Positions 1-9,090 are shown, counted from the first letter of the stretch. The stretch is DNA of 64,000 nucleotides from Devosia sp. Root685 (GCF_001427875.1 NZ_LMHK01000003.1:124001-188000), one strand, 5' to 3'. Numbers and translations: made by a program. The notes: generated from the letters alone by a model not told the origin.

Positions 1-468
1 TTCGGCGCTGTAGCGTTCGAGCGGGCGCTTGTCCTCAAATTCCCGCCCTGCGAATTTGTGGAAGAAACCGACCTGGCCGAACATCGGGCCGATGGCGGCC
101 ATCTGGAAAAACACCCACTGGATGGTCTCGTAGCGCAGCGCCGGGTCCTGGGGCAGGAATTTGCCGGTCTTTTCAGCCAGATACAAAAGAATGGCGCCCG
201 ATTCGAACAGCGCCAGCGGCTTGCCGCCGGGGCCGTTGGGATCGATGATTGCCGGAATCTTGCCGTTTGGATTGAGCGCGAGGAATTCGGGCGTCCAGGT
301 CTCGTTCTTGCCGATCTGGATCGCATGCGCCTCATAGGGCAAGCCCGTTTCTTCGAGCATGATCGAGACTTTCACCCCATTGGGCGTCGGCCAGGAATAA
401 AGCTGCAGGCGATCGGGATGCGCCGCCGGCCAGCGCTGGGCGATGGGGAATTGCGACAGGTCGGTCAT
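1..468 (-). CDS. Glutathione S-transferase family protein (N-terminal part, cut by the window edge)
   Basis: Read leftwards from an ATG at 468, this gives 156 residues that run off the left edge without a stop. The N-terminal thioredoxin-like GST domain is clear: a PNGVKV stretch, then LALNPNGKIPAI with the cis-proline that positions glutathione, then an ESGAILLYLAEK segment matching the E-S glutathione-binding pair. The all-alpha C-terminal domain begins near residue 105 and is incomplete. The pattern resembles the YfcG/YghU-like bacterial GSTs, which often reduce disulfides using glutathione. Expected full length is about 230 residues. The gene stands alone, in the same direction as the upstream tRNA-Gly. 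The substrate cannot be told. Confidence 0.85.
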   Translation of the reverse strand, partial: MTDLSQFPIAQRWPAAHPDRLQLYSWPTPNGVKVSIMLEETGLPYEAHAIQIGKNETWTPEFLALNPNGKIPAIIDPNGPGGKPLALFESGAILLYLAEKTGKFLPQDPALRYETIQWVFFQMAAIGPMFGQVGFFHKFAGREFEDKRPLERYSAE

Positions 469-551
469 GGCGTTCTCGTGTTTCAATGGCCTCAAGGGGC
501 GCCAGCTAGATCGCGAGTCGGTCCATTGGGCAATGGGAACGCCATGCCTTG

Positions 552-582
552 GAAAAACAAAAAGGGTCCCGAAGGACCCTTT
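552..582 (-). terminator. Rho-independent terminator after tRNA-Gly
   Basis: A 9-bp perfect stem (561-569 with 574-582) closes a TTCG tetraloop as read on the minus strand. It is followed on that strand by a T-rich run (TTGTTTTT). It lies about 30 bases past the 3' end of the tRNA. Confidence 0.85.
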
Positions 583-614
583 GTTTCTCCCTAGGCTTGC
601 CAACCTGGGAGAAT

Positions 615-689
615 TGGAGCGGGCGAAGGGATTCGAACCCTCGACCCTAACCTTGGCAAGGTTATGCTCTACCCCTGAGCTACACCCGC
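615..689 (-). tRNA. tRNA-Gly, anticodon GCC
   Basis: The minus strand folds as a standard cloverleaf. The 7-bp acceptor stem starts GCGGGTG and pairs with CGCCCGC. The D-arm contains GTAGCTCAGGGGTAGAGC. The anticodon arm ACCTTGCCAAGGT carries GCC, and the T-arm contains GGTTCGAATCC. The discriminator base is T, and the CCA end is encoded in the DNA at 615-617. A terminator follows, so it is probably a single-gene transcript. Confidence 0.95.
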
Positions 690-882
690 ATCCGTGTCGC
701 CGCGCCTTGAAGCGCTTCAACGAGGCGCTATATGCCTAATCATCAGACCGATTGCAACCCCAGTTCTTCGCTTTCATGTCATCTTGTTGAAAGCCTGTGG
801 GAATGAGGACTTGCAACCGGGTTGAGGCGGGCGCAAAAAGGCCCGCGACTGCTCCCTCAATGCCCATTCGCGAGAGCTCTTT

Positions 883-1827
883 ATGTCGATTTCCCTCAAC
901 GGCGCCGCCGGCGCTGCCCCGGCCGCTCCCGTCGGTCTCATCAGCGAATCCTCCGATGCCGGCTTCCGCGCCGATGTGCTCGAAGCCTCGCGCGATGTTC
1001 CGGTTCTCGTCGATTTCTGGGCGCCCTGGTGCGGTCCCTGCCGCCAATTGACCCCCGCGCTTGAAAAGGTGGTCAACGAAAAGGCCGGCAAGATCAAACT
1101 GGTCAAGATCAATATCGACGACCATCCCGGCGTTGCCGGACAATTGGGCGTGCAGTCCATTCCCGCGGTTTTTGCCTTCTCCGGCGGCCGTCCGGTCGAC
1201 GGTTTCATGGGCGCCATGCCCGAAGGCGAAGTGCGCAAATTCGCCGACAAGGTGATTGCCGCAGCCCCCGCGGGCGCGCCGCCGGCCGATTCCATCGAAG
1301 CCCAGATTGCCGATGCGCTAAAAGTTGCGGAAGAAGCGTTTGCGGCCGGCGATCTCGGCCAGGCCGCGCAGATTTTCGGCATGGTCTTGCAACACTCTCC
1401 CGAAAACGAACTGGCCCTGATTGGTCTCTCGCGCGTTTATGTCGAGGCCGGTGAATTCGATCAGGCGCGGGCAACGCTCGATATGGTGCCCGAGGACAAG
1501 CGCAAGGGCGAAGCCTATACGACCATTGCCAATACCATTCGCCTCCAGGACGAAGCGTCCGGCCTGTCCGAATCGGCTTCGCTCGAGGCCGCAATTGCGG
1601 CGGACCCGGACAATCATCAGGCGCGGTTTGATCTGGCGGTCGTGCTCAACGCCGAAGGCAAGCGCGTCGAGGCGGCCGAGGCTCTGGTCGCCATCTTCAA
1701 GCGCGACCGCACCTGGAACGAAGACGGCGCGCGCAAGAAGCTGCTCGAATTCTTCGAGGCCTGGGGCGCCAAGGATCCGGCTACTCTCAAGGGCCGGCGC
1801 CTCCTTTCCGCGGCCCTTTTCTCCTAG
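883..1827 (+). CDS. cnoX: Thioredoxin-domain/TPR co-chaperone, CnoX (YbbN) type
   Basis: This 314-residue protein has an N-terminal thioredoxin domain (about residues 15-125) with an intact WCGPC active site at 49-53. A helical tetratricopeptide-like region of about 180 residues follows. That is the architecture of CnoX/YbbN, a redox-linked holdase that hands clients to DnaK and GroEL. E. coli YbbN has lost the catalytic cysteines; here both are present, as in Caulobacter CnoX, so thiol reductase activity is plausible. The ATG at 883 follows a GAGAG ribosome site. The gene leads a tight operon with a LON-domain gene 10 bases downstream and a Trm112-like gene. The family is sure; chaperone function is inferred. 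Confidence 0.88.
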   Translation: MSISLNGAAGAAPAAPVGLISESSDAGFRADVLEASRDVPVLVDFWAPWCGPCRQLTPALEKVVNEKAGKIKLVKINIDDHPGVAGQLGVQSIPAVFAFSGGRPVDGFMGAMPEGEVRKFADKVIAAAPAGAPPADSIEAQIADALKVAEEAFAAGDLGQAAQIFGMVLQHSPENELALIGLSRVYVEAGEFDQARATLDMVPEDKRKGEAYTTIANTIRLQDEASGLSESASLEAAIAADPDNHQARFDLAVVLNAEGKRVEAAEALVAIFKRDRTWNEDGARKKLLEFFEAWGAKDPATLKGRRLLSAALFS

Positions 1828-1837
1828 GACTAAAAAT

Positions 1838-2503
1838 ATGCCGCAGCGCCCCACCAGCCCTGCCCAGGTGCCGGAACTGGTCCCGATCTTTCCGCTGAGC
1901 GGGGCGCTGCTGCTGCCCTATTCGCACCGGCCGCTCAATATTTTCGAGCCGCGCTATATCGAGATGGTCGATTTCGCGCTGTCGACCGATAGGTTGATCG
2001 GGCTGATCCAGCCCGAAGACGCGAGCGAAGAAAGCCCGGTTGGGCAAGTGCCGCTCCATAAGGTCGGCTGTCTTGGCCGGATGACGCATTTCGAGGAAAG
2101 CGGCGACGGACGCTATTTCGTCATTCTTGAAGGGGTGACGCGGTTTCGCATCCGCGAAGAACTGGACCGTGGCACCGCCTATCGCCAGGCGAAAATTTCC
2201 GTGGAAGGCTTTGAGGCTGATTTCATCCGCAATGATGGGGAAGCAGTGGTCGACCGGGTGCGGTTCGTCAAAATGATGCGCGACTATGCCGAATTCGCCA
2301 GCATCGATCTCAACTGGGAAGAGATCGAGCGCACCGGCACGGCGGATCTCGTCAATTTCTGCGCCATGGTTTCGCCCTACGGGCCGGCCGAAAAGCAGGT
2401 ACTGCTCGAAGCGCAGACGCTCAACGACCGGGCGGAAACGCTGATCGCCATGACCGAATATGAAATGGCCGGCGGCGGCAAAGGCGCCGTGCCGCTCAAC
2501 TGA
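1838..2503 (+). CDS. LON peptidase substrate-binding domain protein
   Basis: The product has 221 residues and is essentially only the N-terminal LON (PUA-like) domain. The family motif PLNIFEPRY is at about 32-40, and DGRYFVILEGVTRFRI lies further along. There is no AAA+ or peptidase domain, so it is not Lon protease. These stand-alone proteins are widespread in alphaproteobacteria and their role is unknown. The ATG at 1838 was chosen because the family N-terminus begins there; the frame is open further upstream inside cnoX but has no matching sequence. The stop overlaps the next start by one base (TGATG), suggesting translational coupling with the Trm112-like gene. Confidence 0.9.
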   Translation: MPQRPTSPAQVPELVPIFPLSGALLLPYSHRPLNIFEPRYIEMVDFALSTDRLIGLIQPEDASEESPVGQVPLHKVGCLGRMTHFEESGDGRYFVILEGVTRFRIREELDRGTAYRQAKISVEGFEADFIRNDGEAVVDRVRFVKMMRDYAEFASIDLNWEEIERTGTADLVNFCAMVSPYGPAEKQVLLEAQTLNDRAETLIAMTEYEMAGGGKGAVPLN

Positions 2504-2736
2504 TGGCGGAAACCCCGGCCGATCCCCGCCACATCGTCGACCGGCAGGTGCTCGAAATGCTGGTCTGTCCGCTGACCAAGACGCGGTTGACGCTCTCGGG
2601 CGACCACAAGGAACTGATCTCAATTGCCGCGCGGTTGGCTTTTCCCATTGTGCAGGGCGTGCCGCTATTGAGTCTCGAAGAAGCGCGCAATGTCGAGCCG
2701 GAAGAGTTGCAGACGCTTTCGCGCCAGCCGCACTAG
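2503..2736 (+). CDS. Trm112 family protein (YcaR-like)
   Basis: A 77-residue protein of the Trm112/YcaR family. The core LEMLVCPLTKTRL, followed by a region ending AFPIVQGVPLL, is the family signature. Bacterial members keep the small beta-barrel fold but usually lack the full zinc site; here only one cysteine (residue 22) is seen. In eukaryotes and archaea Trm112 activates RNA and protein methyltransferases, whereas the bacterial role is poorly known. It starts on the stop codon of the LON-domain gene and ends in a 4-base convergent overlap with ubiH. Its place in the cnoX/LON operon hints at protein or RNA quality control, which is inference. Confidence 0.85.
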   Translation: MAETPADPRHIVDRQVLEMLVCPLTKTRLTLSGDHKELISIAARLAFPIVQGVPLLSLEEARNVEPEELQTLSRQPH

Positions 2737-3947
2737 ATCGGCAGGCCGCTCAAGAGTTTTGGGCCGTTTTGCGAGACGCCCGCGGCGGCGCGGATCATCG
2801 CGTCCTTGAGCGGACCGGCGCGATCGACCAGCCCGAGGCCGAAATCGCGGATGGCGCGCACGGGGGCGACATCGTTGGAAAAGAGCCGGTTCATGCCATC
2901 GGTCACCATGACCATGCTGGCCGTATCGAGGCGGCGCCAGGCCTGATAGCGGGCGAGAACATCGTTGCTGCCGTGATCGAGCCCGAGGCGAATGGCATCG
3001 ACGATCACTTCGGCCAGCGCCGCGACATCCTTCAAACCGAGATTGAGTCCCTGCCCGGCGATGGGGTGGACCACATGGGCCGCATCGCCGACCAGCGCCA
3101 GACGCGGCCCGACGAAATCGCGGGCGATCTGCAGGCGCAGCGGAAACCCCATCAATTTGTCTTCGAGCGTGACGGCGCCGAGGCTTGACCCCATGACGGC
3201 CTCGATTTCGAGGGCCAGTTGGTCGCTGTCCATGGCGAGGAATGCCTTGGCGTTCTCGCTTGTCTCGGTCCAGACGAGCGAGGAGCGATTGCCCTTGAGC
3301 GGGAGGCTCGCAAAGGGGCCGGAGGGTCGGAAATGTTCGTAGGCGACCCCGTCATGGGCCAGCTCATGCGCGATGGTCGCAACGAGCCCGGTCTGGTGAT
3401 AGTCGTGGCCCGATGTCGTAATGCCGGCGCGCTGGCGCAGCGCCGATTGCGCGCCGTCCGCAGCAACGATCACAGGCGCGACGATTGTCCGTCCATCGGC
3501 AAGGGTGAGCCGGCCTTCCGACCAATCGGCAATGTCGGCGGGGGCGATGACGGTGACGAGGCCGCCCATGGCCCCGAGGAGGGCTGCCTGACTTGCCGTA
3601 TTAGGCACCATATGGGCAAAGGCCTCGCCGGGCGCGACCTCGCCGTCAAATTGCAGAAAAAGCGGACGCGCGATGTCGCCACTGCCCGAATCGGTAATGC
3701 GCATGGCGGTGATCGGCTGGGACTGCGCCTCCATCTCCCCCCAGACGCCGAGCGCGTCGAAAACCCGGCGCACACCTGCGGCGATCGCCGAGGCGCGATT
3801 GTCTTTGGGGACGCTCAGCGGCCGGCGGTCGATGAGAGCGACCCGCATGCCGCGCATGGATTGAACCAGCGCCAGCGCCAGGGTCATGCCCACCGGCCCG
3901 CCGCCAACAATTGCCACGTCGAAATGCTCCGGTGCCGCTGCGCTCAT
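2733..3947 (-). CDS. ubiH: UbiH/UbiF/VisC-type FAD-dependent ubiquinone biosynthesis hydroxylase
   Basis: This 404-residue flavoprotein monooxygenase has the three class A motifs. The dinucleotide-binding GGGPVG is at 15-20, the DG motif VAADGAQSAL at about 161-170, and the GD motif LVGDAAHVVHP at about 285-295 followed by GQGLNLGLKD. UbiH-type enzymes hydroxylate the aromatic ring of ubiquinone precursors. The start at 3947 is supported by AAGGAG six bases upstream and by the immediate start of the FAD-binding strand; an extended start at 4025 adds residues of no recognisable character. The exact ring position hydroxylated cannot be told from sequence. ubiE and ubiB lie about 16 kb away in this window. 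Confidence 0.88.
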   Translation of the reverse strand: MSAAAPEHFDVAIVGGGPVGMTLALALVQSMRGMRVALIDRRPLSVPKDNRASAIAAGVRRVFDALGVWGEMEAQSQPITAMRITDSGSGDIARPLFLQFDGEVAPGEAFAHMVPNTASQAALLGAMGGLVTVIAPADIADWSEGRLTLADGRTIVAPVIVAADGAQSALRQRAGITTSGHDYHQTGLVATIAHELAHDGVAYEHFRPSGPFASLPLKGNRSSLVWTETSENAKAFLAMDSDQLALEIEAVMGSSLGAVTLEDKLMGFPLRLQIARDFVGPRLALVGDAAHVVHPIAGQGLNLGLKDVAALAEVIVDAIRLGLDHGSNDVLARYQAWRRLDTASMVMVTDGMNRLFSNDVAPVRAIRDFGLGLVDRAGPLKDAMIRAAAGVSQNGPKLLSGLPI

Positions 3948-4059
3948 CGCCGTCTCCTTGCGTCTTTCATTCATTGTCGGGCGCAGGGCGCTCCGGTGCA
4001 AGTGCGCCCAATGCCGCGGCGTCAATTGTGGTGTTTAAAAAACAGGCAAATATCGGTTC

Positions 4060-4082
4060 GTGCGCACAAAAAAGCGGCGCAC
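4060..4082. promoter_or_regulatory. Inverted repeat upstream of glnK, possible activator site
   Basis: GTGCGC at 4060-4065 and GCGCAC at 4077-4082 form perfect 6-bp arms about 100 bp upstream of the -24/-12 promoter of glnK. That is where an enhancer-binding protein such as NtrC would sit. The arms are further apart than in the classical NtrC site, so identity is doubtful. Confidence 0.25.
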
Positions 4083-4161
4083 TTCTGCCCAAATGCGAGT
4101 CGCTGCTTCGCGGTCTCTGGTTAAGCCATTGTAAAAGTGGCGAAAATCCGTGCCCTTTGGT

Positions 4162-4178
4162 TTGGCACGGCACTTGAA
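4162..4178 (+). promoter_or_regulatory. Sigma-54 (RpoN) -24/-12 promoter of glnK-amtB
   Basis: TTGGCACG at 4162-4169 followed by TTGA at 4174-4177 matches the RpoN consensus TGGCACG-N4-TTGC. The key GG (4164-4165) and the -12 G (4176) have the required 12-bp phasing. It lies 50 bases before the glnK start. Nitrogen control of glnK-amtB from a sigma-54 promoter is well established in proteobacteria. Confidence 0.82.
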
Positions 4179-4227
4179 TTCATGTCGCCATACCGAAACG
4201 CGCCGGAGCGGCGCCAAAGGGGGTCAA

Positions 4228-4566
4228 ATGAAACTGGTGGTTGCCATCATAAAGCCGTCGCGGCTGGAAGAGGTCCGGCAGGCGCTCAATTCTCTCGACG
4301 TTCACGGCATGACCGTGACCGAGGTGAAGGGCTACGGACGTCAGAAGGGTCATTCGGAAATCTATCGCGGCACCGAATATGCCGTGCATTTCCTGCCCAA
4401 GCTGAAGCTCGAAATCGCTGTCGATGACAGCCTCGCCGACCAGGTGAGCAATGCCATTCGCGACTCGGCCCAGACCGGCCGCATCGGCGACGGCAAGATT
4501 TTCGTGCTCGATCTGCTCGCGGTCACCCGTATTCGCACCGGTGAAACCGGCGCGTCCGCCCTCTAG
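4228..4566 (+). CDS. glnK: Nitrogen regulatory protein PII (GlnK)
   Basis: The product has exactly the 112 residues of a PII subunit. It begins MKLVVAIIKP and carries the T-loop GYGRQKGHSEIYRGTEY with Tyr51, the residue uridylylated by GlnD. The C-terminal signature DGKIFVLDLLAVTRIRTGE is complete. PII proteins bind ATP/ADP and 2-oxoglutarate; the GlnK paralogue plugs the AmtB channel when ammonium rises. The start at 4228 fits the family length; upstream in-frame ATGs overlap the promoter. It is 27 bases from amtB, giving the classical glnK-amtB operon under a -24/-12 promoter. Confidence 0.95.
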   Translation: MKLVVAIIKPSRLEEVRQALNSLDVHGMTVTEVKGYGRQKGHSEIYRGTEYAVHFLPKLKLEIAVDDSLADQVSNAIRDSAQTGRIGDGKIFVLDLLAVTRIRTGETGASAL

Positions 4567-4593
4567 GCCCTTCCCCAACTGGAGACAAGAACA

Positions 4594-5934
4594 ATGAAGA
4601 TGTCCAAACTCTTGGGGAGTGCTGCGCTGGCCTCCCTGCTGCTGGCCCTTCCGGCCTTTGCCCAGGACGCGGCGCCCGAAGTTGCCGCTGCTGCCGAGGA
4701 AGTCGCCACCATCGATACCGGCGATACCGCCTGGATGATCGTTTCGACCCTGCTCGTCATTCTGATGACCATCCCGGGCGTTGCTCTGTTCTACGGCGGC
4801 CTCGTCCGCGGCAAGAACGTCTTGTCCGTCGTCACCCAGGTGTTCGGCGCCTTCTCGATGATCGCCCTTCTCTGGGTGGCCTATGGCTATTCGCTGGCCT
4901 TCTCGGGCCCGTCCGAAGGCGGTATCTCGGCCTTCATCGGTGACTTCTCCAACCTCTTCTTGGCCAATGTGACCCCTGATTCGGTTTCGGGCACGATCCC
5001 CGAACTGGTCTTCGTGGTCTTCCAGCTGACCTTTGCCTGTATCACGGCGACCCTGGTCGTTGGCGGCATTGCCGAGCGCATGAAGTTCGGTGCGGTCATG
5101 GCGTTCCTCGCCATCTGGTTCACCTTCGCCTATCTGCCGATAGCCCACATGGTGTGGTCGGGTGCGGGCCTGTTCTTCAACATGGGCGCCCTCGACTTTG
5201 CCGGCGGCACCGTCGTGCATATCAACTCCGGTGTGGCCGCTCTCGTCGCCGCCATCGTGCTCGGGCCACGTCTTGGCTACATGAAGGAGCCGATCGCTCC
5301 GCATAACCTGATCTTCGTGTTCATCGGCGCTTCGCTCCTCTGGGTTGGCTGGTTCGGCTTCAACGCTGGTTCGGCACTCGGGGCCAATGGCCTTGCGGCT
5401 CAAGCCTTCCTCAACACCATCACTGCGCCTGCCGCTGCCGCCATTGCCTGGGCCGTCGGCGAAAAGATCACCCGTGGCCATGCTTCGGCCCTGGGCTTTG
5501 TTTCGGGCGCCGTTGCCGGTCTCGTGGCCATCACCCCGGCCGCCGGCTTTGCCGGTACCTTCGGCTCGATCGTTCTGGGTGCCGTCACCGGTTTCGTCTG
5601 CCTCTGGGCCGTCGTCACCCTCAAGCCGATGCTCAAATATGACGACTCGCTCGACGTGTTCGGCATCCACGGCGTGGGCGGCATTGTCGGCGCCATCGGC
5701 ACGGCCATCGTCGCTGACCCGGCTCTGGGCGGCTTTGGTGCCGAGGGCTACGCCATGGGCGGCCAGCTGGTCACCCAGTTCCTGGCCGTTATCGTTGCCA
5801 TCGTCTGGTCCGGTGTCGTGGCCCTGGTTGCCATGCTCATCGTCAAGGCCATCTTCGGCGGTGCTCGCGTCAGCGAGGCCGGCGAAAGCGATGGTCTCGA
5901 TCTCACGAGCCACGGCGAACGCGCCTACAACTGA
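4594..5934 (+). CDS. amtB: Ammonium transporter AmtB
   Basis: A 446-residue Amt/Rh family channel. A signal peptide at 1-24 ends in AFA-Q, as in E. coli AmtB. About 11 membrane helices follow. The twin pore histidines are visible: H185 in LPIAHMVWSG and H359 in VFGIHGVGG. It conducts ammonium across the inner membrane and is blocked by GlnK, encoded just upstream. The ATG at 4594 has GGAG ten bases upstream. A GC-rich hairpin with a TTCG loop follows the stop. Confidence 0.96.
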   Translation: MKMSKLLGSAALASLLLALPAFAQDAAPEVAAAAEEVATIDTGDTAWMIVSTLLVILMTIPGVALFYGGLVRGKNVLSVVTQVFGAFSMIALLWVAYGYSLAFSGPSEGGISAFIGDFSNLFLANVTPDSVSGTIPELVFVVFQLTFACITATLVVGGIAERMKFGAVMAFLAIWFTFAYLPIAHMVWSGAGLFFNMGALDFAGGTVVHINSGVAALVAAIVLGPRLGYMKEPIAPHNLIFVFIGASLLWVGWFGFNAGSALGANGLAAQAFLNTITAPAAAAIAWAVGEKITRGHASALGFVSGAVAGLVAITPAAGFAGTFGSIVLGAVTGFVCLWAVVTLKPMLKYDDSLDVFGIHGVGGIVGAIGTAIVADPALGGFGAEGYAMGGQLVTQFLAVIVAIVWSGVVALVAMLIVKAIFGGARVSEAGESDGLDLTSHGERAYN

Positions 5935-5943
5935 TCCCTCCCC

Positions 5944-5971
5944 GGCAGGCGGCGCTTCGGTGCCGCCTGCC
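5944..5971 (+). terminator. Hairpin downstream of amtB, probable terminator
   Basis: A 10-bp perfect GC-rich stem (GGCAGGCGGC with its complement), extendable by two pairs, encloses TTCG. It is not followed by a clean T-tract, so it may depend on Rho or only stabilise the 3' end. Confidence 0.5.
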
Positions 5972-6111
5972 AACGCTTTCTCGCGGTGTGCGGCCTGCTT
6001 CCTCTTGGCCCGCCACAGAGGCTTCCCACGCACAATGGTGGGCCGCACTCCCTGGGAAAGCTTAGCGGACGAAGCAGAAATTTCTCGTTCTGATGATGCT
6101 CTGGTCGATGG

Positions 6112-6126
6112 TTAGCACGAGATTAA
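6112..6126. promoter_or_regulatory. CtrA-like box upstream of ftsK
   Basis: TTAG-N7-TTAA matches seven of eight bases of the alphaproteobacterial CtrA site TTAA-N7-TTAA. It sits inside the palindrome TGGTTA-N9-TAACCA (6109-6129), about 40 bases before the ftsK start. No binding data are available. Confidence 0.4.
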
Positions 6127-6166
6127 CCACCTCGCTCTAGCATGGCAGGCGATACGGGGACCGCGA

Positions 6167-8920
6167 ATGGGTCGTGTCCCCCGAACAGTAATGCGTGTCA
6201 TGCCCAGCCATCCCGTTCCGACGCTCGATGATGTTCGCCCCGTGCCGCCGCGTGGGTCTGCCCGCCAAAAGGCGCAGGCCATGCCTAAGCCCGCGCCGGT
6301 TATCGCCATCCGCATTCCGCTCAGAATCGCCGGCATGGTGCTCTTGGGCGTCGTCACGATCCTGCTGCTCTCGCTGAGCTCCTGGTCGGTCGATGACCCC
6401 TCGCTTTCCTATGCCACGGGCAAGATTGCGGAAAACTGGCTCGGTTATCCCGGCGCCGTCATTGCCGATCTGGTTTTTCAGTTCCTCGGGCTTGGCGGCA
6501 TTGTCGCCATCGTGCCGCCGGCGCTCTGGAGCTGGGCGCTGCTGCGAAAACGCCGGCTGACCCATGTCGTGCTGCGCAGCCTCTCCTGGCTCGGCGCTAT
6601 CCTGCTTTCGACCGGGGTTTTTTCGTTCCTGCCGACCCCGGCAAGCTGGCCGCTGCCGACCGGACTCGGTGGGCTTGCGGGCATGCTCTTCACCAATCTT
6701 GCCGCCATGATCGCCGGCGCCGACCCACAGCCGATCACCGGCGCGCTTTTCGCCGTCATCATCGCCGTACCCGCTTTTGCGCTTCTCTGGATCGCCATGG
6801 GCCTTGGCACCTCCGTGCCCGCCATGCCGGCCAAGGGCTCCCGCAAATCGGCGCAGGTTGAGGAAGACGACGAGCGCGAAGCCAATCCGCTGATGGAAGT
6901 GGCGCTCGGCGCCGTGGTGCATATGGGCTATTCCATGCGCACCGCCTGGCGCCGTGCCCGTGCCGCCCAGGCGGCCCGCCACGAGGAAGAGGAAGAATGG
7001 CGCGAGCACGGCCAGGAGCCGGACCTCGACGTTTCCGTCACCTCGCGCGGCCCCGGCGCCGAAGAGCCGGCTTTTGCGCCCACCCAGCGGCGTATTCATG
7101 CCCCGGTCGAGCCGGCTTTCGAAGCCTCGCCCGTGGTATCGCCGCGCATCAATGCGGGTCCGGCTTATGGCGAAACCGAAATCGATTATCCCGACGAAGC
7201 CGAGGATGATTCGATCCCCTTCGAGCCGGACATGCCGATCGCCCAGCACCCGGCCGTGGCCAATCATACCCAGCGCGGCGATTCGCGCTTTCAGCCGGTC
7301 GATCACACCGCCCCGCGCGTTACCGCGCCCGCGCCCCGCCCGGCACAGGGCCAGCGCCAGTTCCGCGAAGCCCAGCCGAGCCTCCTCGATGAGCCGCAAG
7401 GCTTTGAGCTGCCGGCGCTGAGCCTGCTTGCCGAACCCAAGCGCTCCGGACCCTCGGCCGAGCATGCGCCCGAACGGCTCGAAGCGATGGCGCGCCGTCT
7501 CGAAGAGGTTTTGAGCGACTTTGGCGTCAAGGGCGACATCATCAATGTCCGCCCCGGCCCGGTCGTCACCCTGTTCGAGCTGGAGCCGGCTCCCGGGATC
7601 AAGTCCTCACGCGTCATTTCGCTGGCCGACGATATTGCCCGCTCCATGTCGGCCATTTCCGCCCGCGTCGCTGTGGTGCCGGGCCGCAATGCCATCGGCA
7701 TCGAACTGCCCAACCAGACGCGCGAAACCGTCTATTTCCGCGAAATGCTGGCCTCGTCCGACTTCGAGAAGATGAAGGGCAAGCTGCCGATCTGCCTCGG
7801 CAAGACCATTGGCGGCGAGCCGATCATCGCCGATCTCGCGCGCATGCCGCACTTGCTGATCGCCGGTACCACCGGCTCGGGCAAGTCGGTGGGTATCAAT
7901 ACCTTCATTCTCTCGCTGCTCTACCAGATGACGCCCGAGCAGTGCCGCATGATCATGATCGATCCCAAAATGCTCGAGCTCTCGATCTATGATGGCATTC
8001 CGCATCTGCTCACCCCGGTCGTGACCGACCCGCAAAAGGCCGTGGTGGCGCTCAAATGGGCCGTGCGCGAGATGGAAGATCGCTATCGCAAGATGAGCAA
8101 GATCGGGGTGCGCAATATCGATGGTTTCAACCAGCGCGTCTCGGAAGCGGCCAAGGAAGGCCGCACCATCAGCCGTACCGTGCAGACCGGCTTTGATCGC
8201 GAAACCGGCGAGGCGATCTACGAGAGCGAAGAATTCGATCTCGCACCGCTCCCCTATATCGTCGTGATCGTTGACGAAATGGCCGACCTGATGATGGTTG
8301 CCGGCAAGGACATCGAAGGCGCCATTCAGCGCCTTGCCCAGATGGCCCGCGCCGCCGGCATCCATATCGTCACCGCCACCCAGCGCCCCTCCGTCGACGT
8401 CATCACCGGCACGATCAAGGCCAATTTCCCCACGCGTATCTCGTTCATGGTGACCAGCAAAATCGACTCGCGCACGATTCTGGGCGAGCAGGGCGCCGAG
8501 CAGCTCCTGGGCAATGGCGACATGCTCTATATGGCCTCGGGCGGCCGCACCAAGCGCCTCCATGGCGCCTTCGTGTCGGACAACGAGGTCGAGGCGGTGG
8601 TCAATCATCTCAAGAGCCAGGGCGCCCCGGATTATCTCGATTCGGTCACCGCCGACGAAGACGAAGGCGGCATGGATGCCGGCGGGTCCGGCGGGGGCGA
8701 CGATTATGCGGGCTCGGGCGACGAGCTCTATGACAAGGCCGTGCATGTCGTTCTCACCGACAAGAAGGCCTCCACCTCCTATGTGCAGCGGCGCCTGGCC
8801 ATCGGCTACAACAAGGCGGCAACGCTGATCGAGCGCATGGAACGCGAGGGCGTCATCAGCCCGGCCAACCATGCCGGCAAGCGCGAAATCCTGGTCGGGA
8901 ACAATGCCGACGGCTACTAG
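6167..8920 (+). CDS. ftsK: DNA translocase FtsK
   Basis: A 917-residue septal DNA pump. Four N-terminal membrane helices lie within about residues 45-230 and a charged, proline-rich linker runs to about 420. The RecA-like motor has Walker A GTTGSGKS near 567-574 and Walker [10 protein letters not shown] near 699. A C-terminal winged-helix gamma domain (from about 855) binds the KOPS polarity sequences. FtsK moves the terminus region across the division septum and activates XerCD at dif. The start is uncertain: ATGs at 6167, 6191 and 6200 are in frame and none has a strong ribosome site. A terminator follows. lolA lies downstream, a common pairing, but here a small minus-strand gene intervenes. 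Confidence 0.95.
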   Translation: MGRVPRTVMRVMPSHPVPTLDDVRPVPPRGSARQKAQAMPKPAPVIAIRIPLRIAGMVLLGVVTILLLSLSSWSVDDPSLSYATGKIAENWLGYPGAVIADLVFQFLGLGGIVAIVPPALWSWALLRKRRLTHVVLRSLSWLGAILLSTGVFSFLPTPASWPLPTGLGGLAGMLFTNLAAMIAGADPQPITGALFAVIIAVPAFALLWIAMGLGTSVPAMPAKGSRKSAQVEEDDEREANPLMEVALGAVVHMGYSMRTAWRRARAAQAARHEEEEEWREHGQEPDLDVSVTSRGPGAEEPAFAPTQRRIHAPVEPAFEASPVVSPRINAGPAYGETEIDYPDEAEDDSIPFEPDMPIAQHPAVANHTQRGDSRFQPVDHTAPRVTAPAPRPAQGQRQFREAQPSLLDEPQGFELPALSLLAEPKRSGPSAEHAPERLEAMARRLEEVLSDFGVKGDIINVRPGPVVTLFELEPAPGIKSSRVISLADDIARSMSAISARVAVVPGRNAIGIELPNQTRETVYFREMLASSDFEKMKGKLPICLGKTIGGEPIIADLARMPHLLIAGTTGSGKSVGINTFILSLLYQMTPEQCRMIMIDPKMLELSIYDGIPHLLTPVVTDPQKAVVALKWAVREMEDRYRKMSKIGVRNIDGFNQRVSEAAKEGRTISRTVQTGFDRETGEAIYESEEFDLAPLPYIVVIVDEMADLMMVAGKDIEGAIQRLAQMARAAGIHIVTATQRPSVDVITGTIKANFPTRISFMVTSKIDSRTILGEQGAEQLLGNGDMLYMASGGRTKRLHGAFVSDNEVEAVVNHLKSQGAPDYLDSVTADEDEGGMDAGGSGGGDDYAGSGDELYDKAVHVVLTDKKASTSYVQRRLAIGYNKAATLIERMEREGVISPANHAGKREILVGNNADGY

Positions 8921-8940
8921 GTAGTTTTACTAATGAATTG

Positions 8941-8976
8941 AAAAGCCTCGGTTTTGCGCCGAGGCTTTTGCTTTTG
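8941..8976 (+). terminator. Rho-independent terminator of ftsK
   Basis: An 11-bp perfect stem, AAAAGCCTCGG (8941-8951) with its complement (8959-8969), is followed by a T-rich tail. It starts 20 bases after the ftsK stop. Confidence 0.88.
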
Positions 8977-8993
8977 GTGGGCGGAGCGTCTAC

Positions 8994-9085
8994 CCCCACC
9001 TAACCTCCCCCTGCAGAGGGGGAGGGACGCATTGAGTTTGCCGCGATGGTGGTGAGCCACCGGCAGATCCCTCCCCCTTCAGGGG
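8994..9085. repeat. Intergenic GC-rich palindromic repeat (CCTCCCCCT/AGGGGGAGG type)
   Basis: CCTCCCCCT and AGGGGGAGG face each other around GCAG near 9005-9026, and a second C-run follows (ATCCCTCCCCCTTCAGGGG). It is related to the C-rich intergenic repeats near 23.5, 29.5, 39.4 and 41.7 kb. No coding content is seen. Confidence 0.6.
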
Positions 9086-9090
9086 CTTCG

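Noticed and set aside
4180..6048. Long minus-strand open frame (622 codons) opposite glnK-amtB
   Set aside because: It mirrors the codon pattern of amtB, its composition is His/Gly/Glu/Asp-rich as expected for an antisense frame in GC-rich DNA, and it has no family resemblance. glnK and amtB account for the DNA.
6137..7465. Long minus-strand frame opposite the ftsK N-terminus
   Set aside because: It is Arg/Gly-rich shadow sequence opposite a clearly coding gene, with no recognisable domain.
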